Notes: a model not told the origin generated them from the letters alone. A stretch of 27,973 nucleotides of DNA from an uncultured Collinsella sp. (GCA_900768265.1 CAAGCF010000009.1:1-27973), one strand, 5' to 3'; positions 15,293 to 23,363 are shown, numbered from the stretch's first letter. Made by a program: numbers and translations.

Positions 15293-17176
15293 TCACTCAC
15301 CCGCCCTTGGCATCAAGACGATCATGCGCAGCTGGCCGGGCTCGCCCTCAAGGCGGTATGCCACGTTGCGCCCTTGCAGAGCGCTTTCGAGCTCTTGCGC
15401 AGCGGGCGTCTGCGAAAGATCTTCATCATCGTTGGAAAAAAGTGTGGCGCGCAGCTCGACACTGCATCGGTCATGGTCGCCCAAGTGATACATAAGCGCC
15501 GGATGGTCGGTGGTGTAGGCAAAAAACGCAAAGTCATACACGCAGTCGTACAGGGCGCTTACCGTACTGGCGTGCAACGGGCGCCGTATGGCGATAATCG
15601 AGGCGCAATCGATATCGATGGTGCGCAGGTCACTTGCGAGCTCGTTGGCAATGAGCTGAATGCGGTCGCGGTCAAAACTGCTCTCCCCGTGCTGTGCCAA
15701 CGTGAGCGACCCCTTGCGCTTGCAATAGGCGACGAGCATCTTGGCGCGTTGCAGCATGCGGTAACGCTCGTGCGAAGACGCTTCGTCGGTCAACGGCGAC
15801 AGCGAGCTCAGCAGGTCGTACATCCCTTCGAGCGCGCGGGCAAGCGCCTGATCCACGTCTTGGACCAGCAAGGTCTCGGCCTCTTGATCTGCCAAATGCG
15901 TCTTAAGGTCGTAGTCGGCGGCGAGCAGCTCGTTTTGACGCTGCAGCTCCATGCGACGATGTGCCAGTTCACGATTAAGCTCGTTGAGCTCCGACACGTC
16001 TTGAGCAAGCAGGGCCGATCCGCCCAGCAGTGGAAAGGCACGGTACATCACATCGGGATCGGACGCCACGGCAAAGGCATGGGCGCGCCCGTGCTCCTGG
16101 GTCCGCAACTCCTCGCGCACGCCTACCGGCATTGGCTTTGACACCGGCGTGGCATAGGCCTCCTGCAAGTCGCGCGTTAGAACTTTGAGGTCGAGCGGCA
16201 AGGTGTCGAAGATGCCGGCTATGTCGTGATACGACGGAATGACACCACAATCGAGACAGATTTCCATCGCCACCACGCACAGGACGCAATAGACGAGCGA
16301 GAAGTTGAGCCTCCATGCCCAGGGCACGCGCAGAGCATATGAGATGGCAAAGAATGCGCCGCCCAGCAGTACGAGCGCCGCCGTGCCCGAGAAACGCTGG
16401 ATGCGAAAGGACGAGGACCGGCCAACCAGGATAAAAAAGGCCACGAAGTTAAAGGCCGTCCACACGAGGACGGCAAAATAACCCCAGCCGTACGTGTAGT
16501 CGTTGCTCCAGGTGTCGCTTGTACGGTCAAAGTGGAAGACCTGCTGGTGAAAATCGTTGGTGAGCACAAATCCGATAAGCAGGATGGCCACAATCCACAG
16601 CGCAGCGCAGTAGCGGCGACCCAGGCGGTGTTGCTCCAGGCCCGCAAGGCGCAGACCACACAACTGGTAGAGCAGTGGAATGAGCGTCATAGGCACGTAG
16701 TACAGGTACCACAGCACGGTGGCATAGAACGGCGTGAACGACTTGTACTTGAGAATGACTTCGATCATCCACAGGGCGCAGATGGTGGCGATGGTAACAA
16801 GACGGCGGCGCAAGACGTAGTCCAGGCAGCGCAGATAGACCGATACGCCCCAAATCGAAAATATAATTGCGGCGACAAGCAGCGGGAGAGAGCTCGAGTG
16901 GACGAGCGCATCCACGACCTCTTCGGACACCTCGCTATAGGCGGGCACGGCGTTAGACAGTTGGGGGTCGAAGGCGAACAGCGCCGGCAAAACTGCCAAA
17001 AGCATGAGGAACAGCGCGGTGATGGCGCCGGCGATAACGAAAACGCGGTGGCGGTACACGCCATGCGATATGCCAACAAGGAATCGCGGCATGGCAAAGA
17101 GCCTGCCGCCCCTGAGATCCGCCACGTGTGCGGATCGGGCGGCCGCATGGCCAATATGTCGTGCGCGGGTACCCAT
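15293..17176 (-). CDS. Membrane sensor with degenerate kinase-like C-terminus
   Basis: About 627 residues. Around eight hydrophobic helices occupy the first ~300 residues, resembling the 7TM N-terminal sensor domains of histidine kinases. A middle region and a strong coiled coil (LNRELAHRRMELQRQNELL) follow. The C-terminal ~200 residues have the outline of a kinase core, but I find no His phosphoacceptor motif and no N- or G-box; DCVYDFAFFAY sits where an N-box would be. I read it as an inactive kinase-like sensor working with the active kinase encoded 2 bp downstream. The start is uncertain: ATG 17176 has TACACT 9 nt upstream, as in a nearly leaderless transcript; ATG 17092 is another choice. 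The frame opens at TTG 17245, inside a terminator, so that start is unlikely. Confidence 0.75.
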   Translation of the reverse strand: MGTRARHIGHAAARSAHVADLRGGRLFAMPRFLVGISHGVYRHRVFVIAGAITALFLMLLAVLPALFAFDPQLSNAVPAYSEVSEEVVDALVHSSSLPLLVAAIIFSIWGVSVYLRCLDYVLRRRLVTIATICALWMIEVILKYKSFTPFYATVLWYLYYVPMTLIPLLYQLCGLRLAGLEQHRLGRRYCAALWIVAILLIGFVLTNDFHQQVFHFDRTSDTWSNDYTYGWGYFAVLVWTAFNFVAFFILVGRSSSFRIQRFSGTAALVLLGGAFFAISYALRVPWAWRLNFSLVYCVLCVVAMEICLDCGVIPSYHDIAGIFDTLPLDLKVLTRDLQEAYATPVSKPMPVGVREELRTQEHGRAHAFAVASDPDVMYRAFPLLGGSALLAQDVSELNELNRELAHRRMELQRQNELLAADYDLKTHLADQEAETLLVQDVDQALARALEGMYDLLSSLSPLTDEASSHERYRMLQRAKMLVAYCKRKGSLTLAQHGESSFDRDRIQLIANELASDLRTIDIDCASIIAIRRPLHASTVSALYDCVYDFAFFAYTTDHPALMYHLGDHDRCSVELRATLFSNDDEDLSQTPAAQELESALQGRNVAYRLEGEPGQLRMIVLMPRAGE

Positions 17177-17243
17177 AGTGCTTTTAGTGTACCGACAGGC
17201 AGGCCCAAAAAGCGGGCCACATGTCCCAAAATCCGCAGACGGC

Positions 17244-17282
17244 AAGGCGCCCGGTGAGCATTAACTGCTCGCCGGGCGCCTT
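17244..17282 (-). terminator. Terminator after the GH1 gene
   Basis: 17-bp arms (17244-17260 and 17266-17282) pair with a single G-T mismatch around a 5-nt loop; the sequence ends with TT on the minus strand. It lies 37 bp past the GH1 stop and separates it from the signalling operon. Confidence 0.75.
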
Positions 17283-17318
17283 GGTCAGGAGACTCTGAAG
17301 TTGAGCGTCTCAGCTTCC

Positions 17319-18749
17319 TTAAGACAGGTCCTCACCGTTCGTTTCAATGACATGCTTGTACCAATCGAAGCTCTTCTTTTTGGAACGCTTGAGGGTGCCG
17401 TTGCCGGCGTCGTCGCGGTCCACATAGATAAAGCCATAGCGCTTGGACATCTCGCCCGTGCCGGCGCTCACCAGGTCGATCGGGCCCCAGGTGGTGTAGC
17501 CCAGTAGGTCAACGCCGTCCTCGGTCACCGCATCGCGCATCGCGGCGATGTGCTGGCGCAGGTAGTCGATACGGTAGTCGTCGTTGATGGAGCCATCCTC
17601 CTCGACAACATCCTTGGCGCCCAGACCGTTCTCGACCACAAACAGCGGCTTCTGATAACGATCGTACAGGTCGTTGAGGGTGATGCGGAAGCCCAGCGGA
17701 TCGATGGCCCAGCCCCACTGGCTCTCCTGCAGGTAGGGGTTCTTGGCGCCGGCGAAGGCATTGCCCTGGGTGCGCTCGACATCGGGGTTATCGGCACCGG
17801 CGGAGCAACGGGTGCTGTAATAGCTAAAGCTGATGAAGTCGACGGTGTTGGCGGCCAGAATCTCGCGGTCCTCGTCCGTCATGCCCACATCGATGCCCAG
17901 ACGCTCGAGCTTCTTGACGGCATAGGCCGGGTAGTAGCCGCGGCTCTGGACGTCGACGAAGAAATAGTTGCTCTGGTTGTCAATCTGCGCCTGGCGCACA
18001 TCGCCCGGACGGCAGCTGTAGGGGTAGCAGCTACCTGCGGCGAGCATGCAACCGATCTTGACCTCAGGGTCGATCTCGTGGGCGATCTTGGTTGCCCAGG
18101 CGCTGGCGACGAGCTCGTTGTGGGCGGCCAGGTACTCGACGGCCTCCTCGTTCTCGCCCTCCTCAAAGACCAGTCCGGCACCCATAAACGGCAGGTGCAG
18201 AATCATGTTGATCTCGTTGAAGGTAAGCCAGTACTTCACCAGGCCTTTGTAGCGGGTAAAGATCGTGGTCGCGAGGTTCTTGTAGAAGTCGATGAGCTTG
18301 CGGTTGCGCCAGCCGCCGTACTCCTTGATAAGGTGGATCGGGCAGTCGAAGTGCGTGATGGTCACGAGCGGCTCGATGCCGTGCGCCTGGCACTCGCGGA
18401 ACACGTCCTCGTAGAAGGCCAGGCCGGCCTCGTTGGGCTCGGTCTCGTCACCGTTGGGGAAGATACGGGTCCAGGCCAGGCTCATGCGGAAGGTCTTAAA
18501 GCCCATCTCGGCAAAGAGGGCGATGTCCTCCTTGTAGTGGTGGTAGAAATCGATGCCGGTCTGCGCGGGATAGTAATAGCCGTCCTCGAAGTCGAGCATC
18601 TTGCGCTGGCCGGAGACCACCGCGTAGCGCTCGGGGCCGTGCGGGGCCACGTCCACGTTGGCCAGGCCGCGGCCATCAACGTCGTAGGCACCCTCGCACT
18701 GGTTGGCAGCCGTCGCGCCGCCCCACAGGAAGTCTTTACGGAAAGCCAT
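17319..18749 (-). CDS. GH1 6-phospho-beta-glucosidase
   Basis: 476 residues, the normal length for the family. Acid/base Glu179 lies in LTFNEIN and nucleophile Glu373 in VVENGLG. The phosphate-binding signature of the 6-phospho enzymes is present near the end: Ser428 followed by Lys436 and Tyr438 (MSKRYGFIYVD). It should cleave PTS-imported, 6-phosphorylated beta-glucosides such as cellobiose-P or aryl-glucoside-P into glucose-6-P and the aglycone, in the cytoplasm. AAAGGA sits 7 nt before the ATG. It stands alone here, with its own terminator; the nearest PTS is the EIIBC gene at 3526-4952, which could supply substrate. A GGATACTG box near 18787-18794 on the minus strand may be its -10. Confidence 0.92.
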   Translation of the reverse strand: MAFRKDFLWGGATAANQCEGAYDVDGRGLANVDVAPHGPERYAVVSGQRKMLDFEDGYYYPAQTGIDFYHHYKEDIALFAEMGFKTFRMSLAWTRIFPNGDETEPNEAGLAFYEDVFRECQAHGIEPLVTITHFDCPIHLIKEYGGWRNRKLIDFYKNLATTIFTRYKGLVKYWLTFNEINMILHLPFMGAGLVFEEGENEEAVEYLAAHNELVASAWATKIAHEIDPEVKIGCMLAAGSCYPYSCRPGDVRQAQIDNQSNYFFVDVQSRGYYPAYAVKKLERLGIDVGMTDEDREILAANTVDFISFSYYSTRCSAGADNPDVERTQGNAFAGAKNPYLQESQWGWAIDPLGFRITLNDLYDRYQKPLFVVENGLGAKDVVEEDGSINDDYRIDYLRQHIAAMRDAVTEDGVDLLGYTTWGPIDLVSAGTGEMSKRYGFIYVDRDDAGNGTLKRSKKKSFDWYKHVIETNGEDLS

Positions 18750-18893
18750 GCATCAATCCTTTCACACGCTGTTTGTCGTGATTTCAGTATCCCCGCAAAT
18801 AGGGCCTCGCTCTACGACAGCGGCGCAGGCCGACACTTCTTTTCGCACGCAGGCGCTCGGCAGCCGCCCCCATCTGACACTTTTTGATACCTG

Positions 18894-18946
18894 CCTGCCC
18901 AAACCACCACAAAGGTGCCTGTCCCCTTTGTGGTGGTTTGGGCAGG
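18894..18946. repeat. Variable-stem hairpin with perfect 22-bp arms
   Basis: Arms 18894-18915 and 18925-18946 are perfectly complementary, with the 9-nt loop TGCCTGTCC. The right part (TGTCCCCTTTGTGGTGG) recurs alone at 102-118, and an altered version lies at 20334-20361. GGTGCCTGTCC also occurs at the foot of the 6791-6909 hairpin. Confidence 0.8.
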
Positions 18947-18949
18947 TTT

Positions 18950-19086
18950 GTCTCGATCTGTAACAGTTAGGCAGCCAAAACCGGGCCTGGTGTTACAGGT
19001 CGAGATTTTCGGGCGGGCCTCTGCGGTTTGTCTAAATCTGTAACAGGTAGAGACGATTTAGCCCGCTAGATGTTACAGATCGAGAC
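18950..19086. repeat. Two tandem palindromes with TCTGTAACA arms
   Basis: Palindrome one: 18951-18965 and 18991-19005 (15-bp arms, one mismatch). Palindrome two: 19030-19045 and 19071-19086 (16-bp arms, two mismatches). The outermost arms (18950-18965 and 19071-19086) pair perfectly over 16 bp. The left arms repeat with an 80-bp period. The spacers differ, so this is not a CRISPR array. Confidence 0.7.
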
Positions 19087-19094
19087 AGAAGATT

Positions 19095-19150
19095 CTAGTC
19101 GCAGGCGATGTCGAGGTTTTGCCGGTGAAGCCTACGTGACCGCCTTCGCT
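19095..19150 (-). pseudogene. Decayed remnant of the DUF4867 gene 3' end
   Basis: This ~56-bp stretch matches 20441-20497, the last codons and stop of the intact DUF4867 gene, with several substitutions and one missing base. Its minus-strand translation gives SEGGHVGFTGK before a frameshift, against AEGGYVGLIGK in the intact gene; the shared GACTAG end includes the stop. Only the 3' end is visible; it stops abruptly at about 19150. Confidence 0.65.
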
Positions 19151-19213
19151 CAGCAACTCATTTGACTGAATAGGGAAAAAAGGAAAAAATAGGAAAAAAA
19201 GGAAAGGAGACTT

Positions 19214-20320
19214 ATGACTGAAACCATCTTCTCCCCCTCATTTGGAAATCGCCCGTCCTATCTGGTGGGGCGCGGGAACGTGATTTCGACATTCATCTCC
19301 GGTCTTGAGCAGGAGCCGGGCAATCGCGACCGAGCCATGCTCATGCTTGGTCAGCGAGGCAGCGGCAAGACAGTTCTTCTGTGGGAACTTGCCGATCGCG
19401 CACGCAAGCTCGGCTTCGTTGTCGCCACGCCTACCGTGGCCTCCGAGGATATGCTCGAGCGCATTGTTGAGAAAATCCAAGAAGCAGGCGAGCCTTACGT
19501 CAACAAACGTTGTCTTCCCAAATTCACGGGTGGCAGCCTGAGTGTTTTTGGGTTCTCGGCAGGCCTCGAGTTCACACGAGACGTGCAGGAGACCAAGAGC
19601 TTTCAGTTCAAACTCACACAGCTCGCGCGCAAACTGACCGAGCAGGGACACGGCATCCTCATCCTCATCGATGAGCTCCAGGCCAATTCACCCGAGATCA
19701 GACAGCTCGTCACCGCCTATCAAGAGCTGGTCGGCGAACGGCTCAACGTCGCGCTTGTTATGGCAGGGCTCCCGGGAGCAGTCTCCGCGACACTCAACGA
19801 CCGCGTACTGACATTTCTCAACCGCGCACGCAAAGTCACGCTCGAACCGCTTTCAGTCGGAGATGTCGATGCCTATTATCAGCGGGCTTTCGAAGAGCTC
19901 GACCTTGATATTCCAGGCGATCTTCGCCTCCGTGCCGCTCGTGCAACCCAAGGCTCACCCTATATGCTGCAGTTGATCGGCTATAACATCGCCAATCGCT
20001 GCAAGGTTGGAGAACGCGCGGCGCAAGGGCAAATTGACGGAGCCATCGAAGCGTCGAAGGTCGATTTCGAAAACGATGTCTGCGAAACGACGCTCGCCGC
20101 GTTATCGGACCAAGACGTCGCGTTTCTCTCCGCAATGACTGATGACGAAGACGCCGTGTCTCGCATTTCTGATGTTGCGAAGCGCATGTCAGTCACACCC
20201 GACTATGCGCAAAAGTATCGCCGACGCCTCATCGACGCCGGCGTTATCGAACAGGCGCGCCGCGGTTACGTGCGCTTCGCCGTACCATATATGGCGGACT
20301 ACCTGCGCAGCCAGCTCTAG
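19214..20320 (+). CDS. P-loop AAA ATPase with C-terminal winged helix
   Basis: 368 residues, cytoplasmic. Walker A is GQRGSGKT (46-53), Walker B GILILIDE (147-154), and a sensor-1-like strand VALVMAGLPG lies near 180-188. The C-terminal ~70 residues look like a winged helix (ISDVAKRMSVTPDYAQKYRRRLIDAGVIEQARRGYVRF). This layout fits the Orc1/Cdc6-like or STAND-like archaeal-type ATPase families (often called ATP-binding protein or AAA ATPase), whose members act as DNA-associated switches or in toxin and defence settings; its role is unknown. The start has AAAGGAGAC upstream inside a long purine tract. It has no operon partner and is flanked on both sides by palindromes and by a duplicated DUF4867 tail, suggesting it arrived by insertion. 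Confidence 0.8.
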   Translation: MTETIFSPSFGNRPSYLVGRGNVISTFISGLEQEPGNRDRAMLMLGQRGSGKTVLLWELADRARKLGFVVATPTVASEDMLERIVEKIQEAGEPYVNKRCLPKFTGGSLSVFGFSAGLEFTRDVQETKSFQFKLTQLARKLTEQGHGILILIDELQANSPEIRQLVTAYQELVGERLNVALVMAGLPGAVSATLNDRVLTFLNRARKVTLEPLSVGDVDAYYQRAFEELDLDIPGDLRLRAARATQGSPYMLQLIGYNIANRCKVGERAAQGQIDGAIEASKVDFENDVCETTLAALSDQDVAFLSAMTDDEDAVSRISDVAKRMSVTPDYAQKYRRRLIDAGVIEQARRGYVRFAVPYMADYLRSQL

Positions 20321-20333
20321 GCAGCCACCACAA

Positions 20334-20361
20334 TGGAGGGCAGGTGCCTTTGTGGCGGTTT
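20334..20361. repeat. Imperfect hairpin related to the 18894 copy
   Basis: CACCACAA near 20325-20333 faces TTTGTGGCGG at 20350-20359, with AGGTGCC between them. It looks like an eroded relative of the 18894-18946 hairpin with part of the core lost. Confidence 0.4.
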
Positions 20362-20367
20362 GGCCAG

Positions 20368-20430
20368 TTGCGGTGAAATAGTTCCTGTTTTCCGGTCCGC
20401 GGCGCCTAAACGGGAACTATTCCACCGCAA
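20368..20430. repeat. Variable-stem hairpin between ATPase and DUF4867 genes
   Basis: 18-bp arms (20368-20385 and 20413-20430) pair with one mismatch and extend imperfectly to about 23 bp; the loop contains CCGGTCCGC. It lies between convergent genes and may end either transcript. Confidence 0.7.
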
Positions 20431-20440
20431 GTTAATGAGG

Positions 20441-21085
20441 CTAGTCGCAGGCGATGTCGAGGTTCTTGCCGATGAGGCCCACGTAGCCGCCCTCGGCTGC
20501 CTTGGGGCTGTCGGCGTGGCAGAGAACCCACTTGTCGGCCTTCCAGTAGCAATAGCTGTCGCTGGCCGCGGGCATGTCGGCCGCAGCCTCGGGGCGCGGG
20601 CCATTGGTGCCCGCCGGCAGCGCCACCATCACCTGGAAGCCGCCGTCGTCGACCATGCAGGGCGTGTAGTGGAGCGTGGTGTTGAAGACTTCGACGACCG
20701 TACCCGCCGGCACGCGGAACGCCTTGACGCACGCGGTGTCGAGCTTGCCGTCCTCGATCTCCCAGCGATGCGCCACGAGCAGGATAAAGTCGCGGGCGCC
20801 TAGGTTAAACTCGCTGGCGCGGTGATACTCCAGACAGTTGAGCTGCGTGTTGTGGCCGTTGCACCAGCCCAACTGGAAGGGTCGGCCGCCAAACATGAGA
20901 AAGCCCAGTTTGTCGGCATCCTTGACGCCCTCGAGCTCCGGCGCGCTTGCTACGTACTTGCTGCCCTCGGGGATGGGCGTGGCAGAGAGCGCCTCGAGCA
21001 CGGGCGACGTGAGCTCGGACGGAACGTTATCCCAAACGTTGCCATAGGATTTGAACTCGGGATCGTTGACAGAGTAGATATGCAT
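20441..21085 (-). CDS. DUF4867 family protein
   Basis: 214 residues, cytoplasmic. It looks like the DUF4867 family, a cupin-like beta-rich fold related in shape to ureidoglycolate lyase; WCNGHNTQLNCLEYHRASEFN and VVEVFNTTLHYTPC are probable core segments with His/Glu residues that could bind a metal. Family members often lie beside sugar or sugar-acid genes, so a sugar isomerase or lyase-like role is possible but unknown. The ATG at 21085 follows AGGAG at 6 nt; a longer frame from 21121 lacks a site. It is downstream of luxS in the same direction, after a luxS terminator. A short piece of its 3' end is duplicated at 19095-19150. Confidence 0.75.
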   Translation of the reverse strand: MHIYSVNDPEFKSYGNVWDNVPSELTSPVLEALSATPIPEGSKYVASAPELEGVKDADKLGFLMFGGRPFQLGWCNGHNTQLNCLEYHRASEFNLGARDFILLVAHRWEIEDGKLDTACVKAFRVPAGTVVEVFNTTLHYTPCMVDDGGFQVMVALPAGTNGPRPEAAADMPAASDSYCYWKADKWVLCHADSPKAAEGGYVGLIGKNLDIACD

Positions 21086-21169
21086 GTTCACTCCTGTTCG
21101 TTTATGTGGCAGTACGAACATTCTAGAACAAACATGAGCGATTTTGAACGCTCATCCCGACCACTCAAC

Positions 21170-21200
21170 AAAAAGGCGCCCCCGCATAAGCGAAGGCGCC
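21170..21200 (-). terminator. Terminator after luxS
   Basis: On the minus strand GGCGCC-T-TCGC-TTAT-GCGG-G-GGCGCC forms a stem followed by TTTTT (21170-21174), a standard rho-independent terminator 30 bp past the luxS stop. Confidence 0.8.
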
Positions 21201-21229
21201 CAATGCGCGCGTTTTGGACGATAAAGTCC

Positions 21230-21718
21230 TTACGCCTGCTGATAGTGCAGGTGCTTCTCGTCGATATCGGCCAGGTCGCGGTCGAGATAGCGACGCGCAA
21301 GCCAGTTTGCCATGGGGAGGTTCTGGTCCAGGTAGTTACCGCACTCCTCGGGAGCGGCACCGGGGACATCGCCCTCAAAGCCCGCGACAAACTCGAACAG
21401 CTCACGCACGAGCGGCAAGATCTCCTCGCTCGTCACCTCGCCAAAAACGACGAGGTAAAAGCCCGTGCGGCAGCCCATGGGCCCAAAGTAGACGATACGG
21501 CTCGACCACTCGGCATGGTTACGAAGGAACGCCGCGCCCAAATGCTCAATCGTGTGGCACTCGGCCGTGTTCATGACCGGCTCCTTATTAGGCGTGGTCA
21601 AGCGCAGGTCAAAGGTGGTGACGGCGGCGCCGGTCGCCGGATCGCGGTCGATGCGGCTCACGTACACGCCGGGCTCGAGCAGCAGATGGTCAACGGAAAA
21701 ACTCGCGATGCGCTCCAT
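21230..21718 (-). CDS. luxS: S-ribosylhomocysteine lyase LuxS
   Basis: 162 residues, normal length. It converts S-ribosylhomocysteine into homocysteine and DPD, the precursor of autoinducer-2, in the activated methyl cycle. Metal ligands His55 and His59 (HTIEHL) and Cys126 (EECGNYLDQNLP) and catalytic Cys83 (GPMGCRTGFY) are all present. The ATG at 21718 follows AGAGGA at 6 nt. It appears to be a single-gene unit: the kinase operon ends upstream and a strong terminator follows. No pfs/mtnN gene is next to it. Confidence 0.96.
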   Translation of the reverse strand: MERIASFSVDHLLLEPGVYVSRIDRDPATGAAVTTFDLRLTTPNKEPVMNTAECHTIEHLGAAFLRNHAEWSSRIVYFGPMGCRTGFYLVVFGEVTSEEILPLVRELFEFVAGFEGDVPGAAPEECGNYLDQNLPMANWLARRYLDRDLADIDEKHLHYQQA

Positions 21719-21744
21719 GGCAGATCCTCTCGATAGTCAATTTA

Positions 21745-21809
21745 GGACGGGGCTCTTTTAGCTGATTCGAATGGTCGCACCAATCATACCAGTCAAAAAA
21801 GCCCCGTCC
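21745..21809 (-). terminator. Possible kinase-operon terminator with long loop
   Basis: GGACGGGGCT (21745-21754) is perfectly inverted at 21800-21809, and the minus strand reads TTTTTT right after the upstream arm. The 45-nt loop is unusually long and probably holds the luxS promoter, so the two arms may rather be relics of one duplicated half-terminator. Confidence 0.4.
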
Positions 21810-21854
21810 CAAATGAGCTACTCCGGGAATAGTCTGCGGGCGCCGCGCAGCCGC

Positions 21855-23345
21855 CTAGGCAGTGTAGGCGATAGTGGCGTCGACGGCGTGGCGCCAACCG
21901 GCGATCTTTTTGGCTCGCTCGTCGGCGGGCATCGACGGCTCCACGATGCCGCGGGCGCCGTAGACGTCGACGACATCGCGCGTGTACATGCCCAGCGCAA
22001 TGCCGCAGGCCCAGGCCGCGCCCAGACCGCTCATCTCGTCGTTGCTCGCGATGCGGATGGGCGAGCCGACCAGATCGCTCTCAAACTGCATCAGGTACGC
22101 GTCGCGCGTGGGGCCGCCATCAACACGAAGTTCGGCCAGCGCCGCGCCCGAATCCTCGACCATCGCATCGATGACGTCGAAAATCTGATAGGCGATCGAC
22201 TCATCGGCGGCCTTTACGAACTCCGCACGACCCGTGGTGCGCGTCATGCCAAAGACGCAGCCCTCGGCGTCACTCGCCCAGTGCGGCGCGCCCAAGCCGG
22301 TAAACGCCGGCACAAAGTAAACGCGGCTCGCCGGATTGGCGGCATAGCACAGGTCGGTGACTTCCTCGGGATTGTTGATGAGCTCCAGGTCGTCGCGCAG
22401 CCACGTCTTGACGGCGCCGGCGTAGCTCACGTTGCCCTCGAGCACATACTCGGTCACACCGTCCATACGCCACGCAAGCGAGCTCGAAAGCCCGTGCGAG
22501 CTGGCAACGAACTCGTCGCCGACGTTCATCATGACCGAGCTGCCGGTGCCATAGGTCGCCTTGGCCATGCCGCGGCTATGGCGGCCCTGGGCAAACAAGG
22601 CGGCATGGCTGTCGCCGAGTACGCCGTGAATGGGCACGGGCGCCGGCAAAAAGCCGCCCAGGTCCGTCATGCCGAACAGACCATCGGAATCGGTCACCTG
22701 CGGCAGGCAGGCTGCATCGACGCCAAAGGCCTCGCACACCGGCTCGCTCCAGCAGCCACGGCGCAGGTCGAAGAGCTGCGTGCGGCTGGCATTGGACCAG
22801 TCGCAGCGAAACTCCGCGCCGCCCGTGAGCGTCCAGACCACCCAGGCATCGATGGTGCCCAGACACAGTTCGCCTGCCGCCGCGGCCTCGGCAGCCGTGG
22901 GAACGTTCGCGAGAATCCAAGCCATCTTGCCCGCCGGATAGTAGGGCGAGAGTACCAGACCCGTCGTGTCGCGCACCAGCTCGGCCACACCCTCGCGCGC
23001 GGCCAGCTCGTCGCACAGCTCACGGGCGCGGGCGCACTGCCACACCACGGCGTCGCACAGCGGCTCGCCCGTCGTGCGCCTCCAGGCAACGGTGGTCTCG
23101 CGCTGGTTGGAGATGCCGATGCCGGCGACGTCGGCCGGATCGACCCCGGTCTCCTCCACCACGGCGCGCGCCACGGCCAGCACGTTGGCGGCGATCTCGG
23201 CTGGATCATGGCTCACCCAGCCGGCCTCGTTGACAATCTGGCGATGCGGGCGATCGGCACGATGAATCAAATGGCCGCCCTCGTCCACCAGCAGCGCCTT
23301 GGTGCCCTGCGTGGATTGATCGATTCCGATGATGTAGCGGCCCAT
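21855..23345 (-). CDS. FGGY-family sugar kinase (glycerol-kinase-like)
   Basis: 496 residues. Both FGGY domains are complete: it opens YIIGIDQSTQGTKALL, and carries NQRETTVAW, SPYYPAGKMAW, GDSHAALFAQG, a TYGTGSSVMMN phosphate loop, and DGGPTRD near the end. NQRET and GDSHA match the glycerol-kinase positions that hold glycerol, so glycerol or dihydroxyacetone is possible, but the neighbours (split transketolase, isomerase) point to a ketose such as apulose, where the known kinase AplK is also an FGGY protein. Start 23345 (ATGGGC) follows GAAAGGGG; TTG 23360 is in frame but less likely. It is the last gene of the isomerase operon; a short hairpin lies in the gap upstream of it. Confidence 0.85.
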   Translation of the reverse strand: MGRYIIGIDQSTQGTKALLVDEGGHLIHRADRPHRQIVNEAGWVSHDPAEIAANVLAVARAVVEETGVDPADVAGIGISNQRETTVAWRRTTGEPLCDAVVWQCARARELCDELAAREGVAELVRDTTGLVLSPYYPAGKMAWILANVPTAAEAAAAGELCLGTIDAWVVWTLTGGAEFRCDWSNASRTQLFDLRRGCWSEPVCEAFGVDAACLPQVTDSDGLFGMTDLGGFLPAPVPIHGVLGDSHAALFAQGRHSRGMAKATYGTGSSVMMNVGDEFVASSHGLSSSLAWRMDGVTEYVLEGNVSYAGAVKTWLRDDLELINNPEEVTDLCYAANPASRVYFVPAFTGLGAPHWASDAEGCVFGMTRTTGRAEFVKAADESIAYQIFDVIDAMVEDSGAALAELRVDGGPTRDAYLMQFESDLVGSPIRIASNDEMSGLGAAWACGIALGMYTRDVVDVYGARGIVEPSMPADERAKKIAGWRHAVDATIAYTA

Positions 23346-23363
23346 GGCCACCCCTTTCAAAAC

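Larger units (their letters stand above)
18750..19213. other. Long intergenic region rich in palindromes
   Basis: No intact gene. From left to right: upstream region of the leftward GH1 gene, a 53-bp perfect hairpin, two tandem palindromes about 80 bp apart, a decayed copy of the DUF4867 gene end, and a purine tract with repeated AGGAAAAA just before the ATPase start. Each is listed separately. Confidence 0.6.

Noticed and set aside
18950..19086. CRISPR array
   Set aside because: Only two units, internally palindromic with differing interiors and no uniform spacers, and no cas genes in the window.
19165..19208. Repeated AGGAAAAA tract as a phase-variable repeat
   Set aside because: The units are irregular in length and interrupted; it is more simply a purine-rich ribosome-binding leader.
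18894..20430. Integron attC sites or insertion-sequence ends around the ATPase gene
   Set aside because: No integrase or transposase is encoded nearby, no attC core sites are seen, and the hairpins differ in arm sequence; insertion by an unknown route remains possible.
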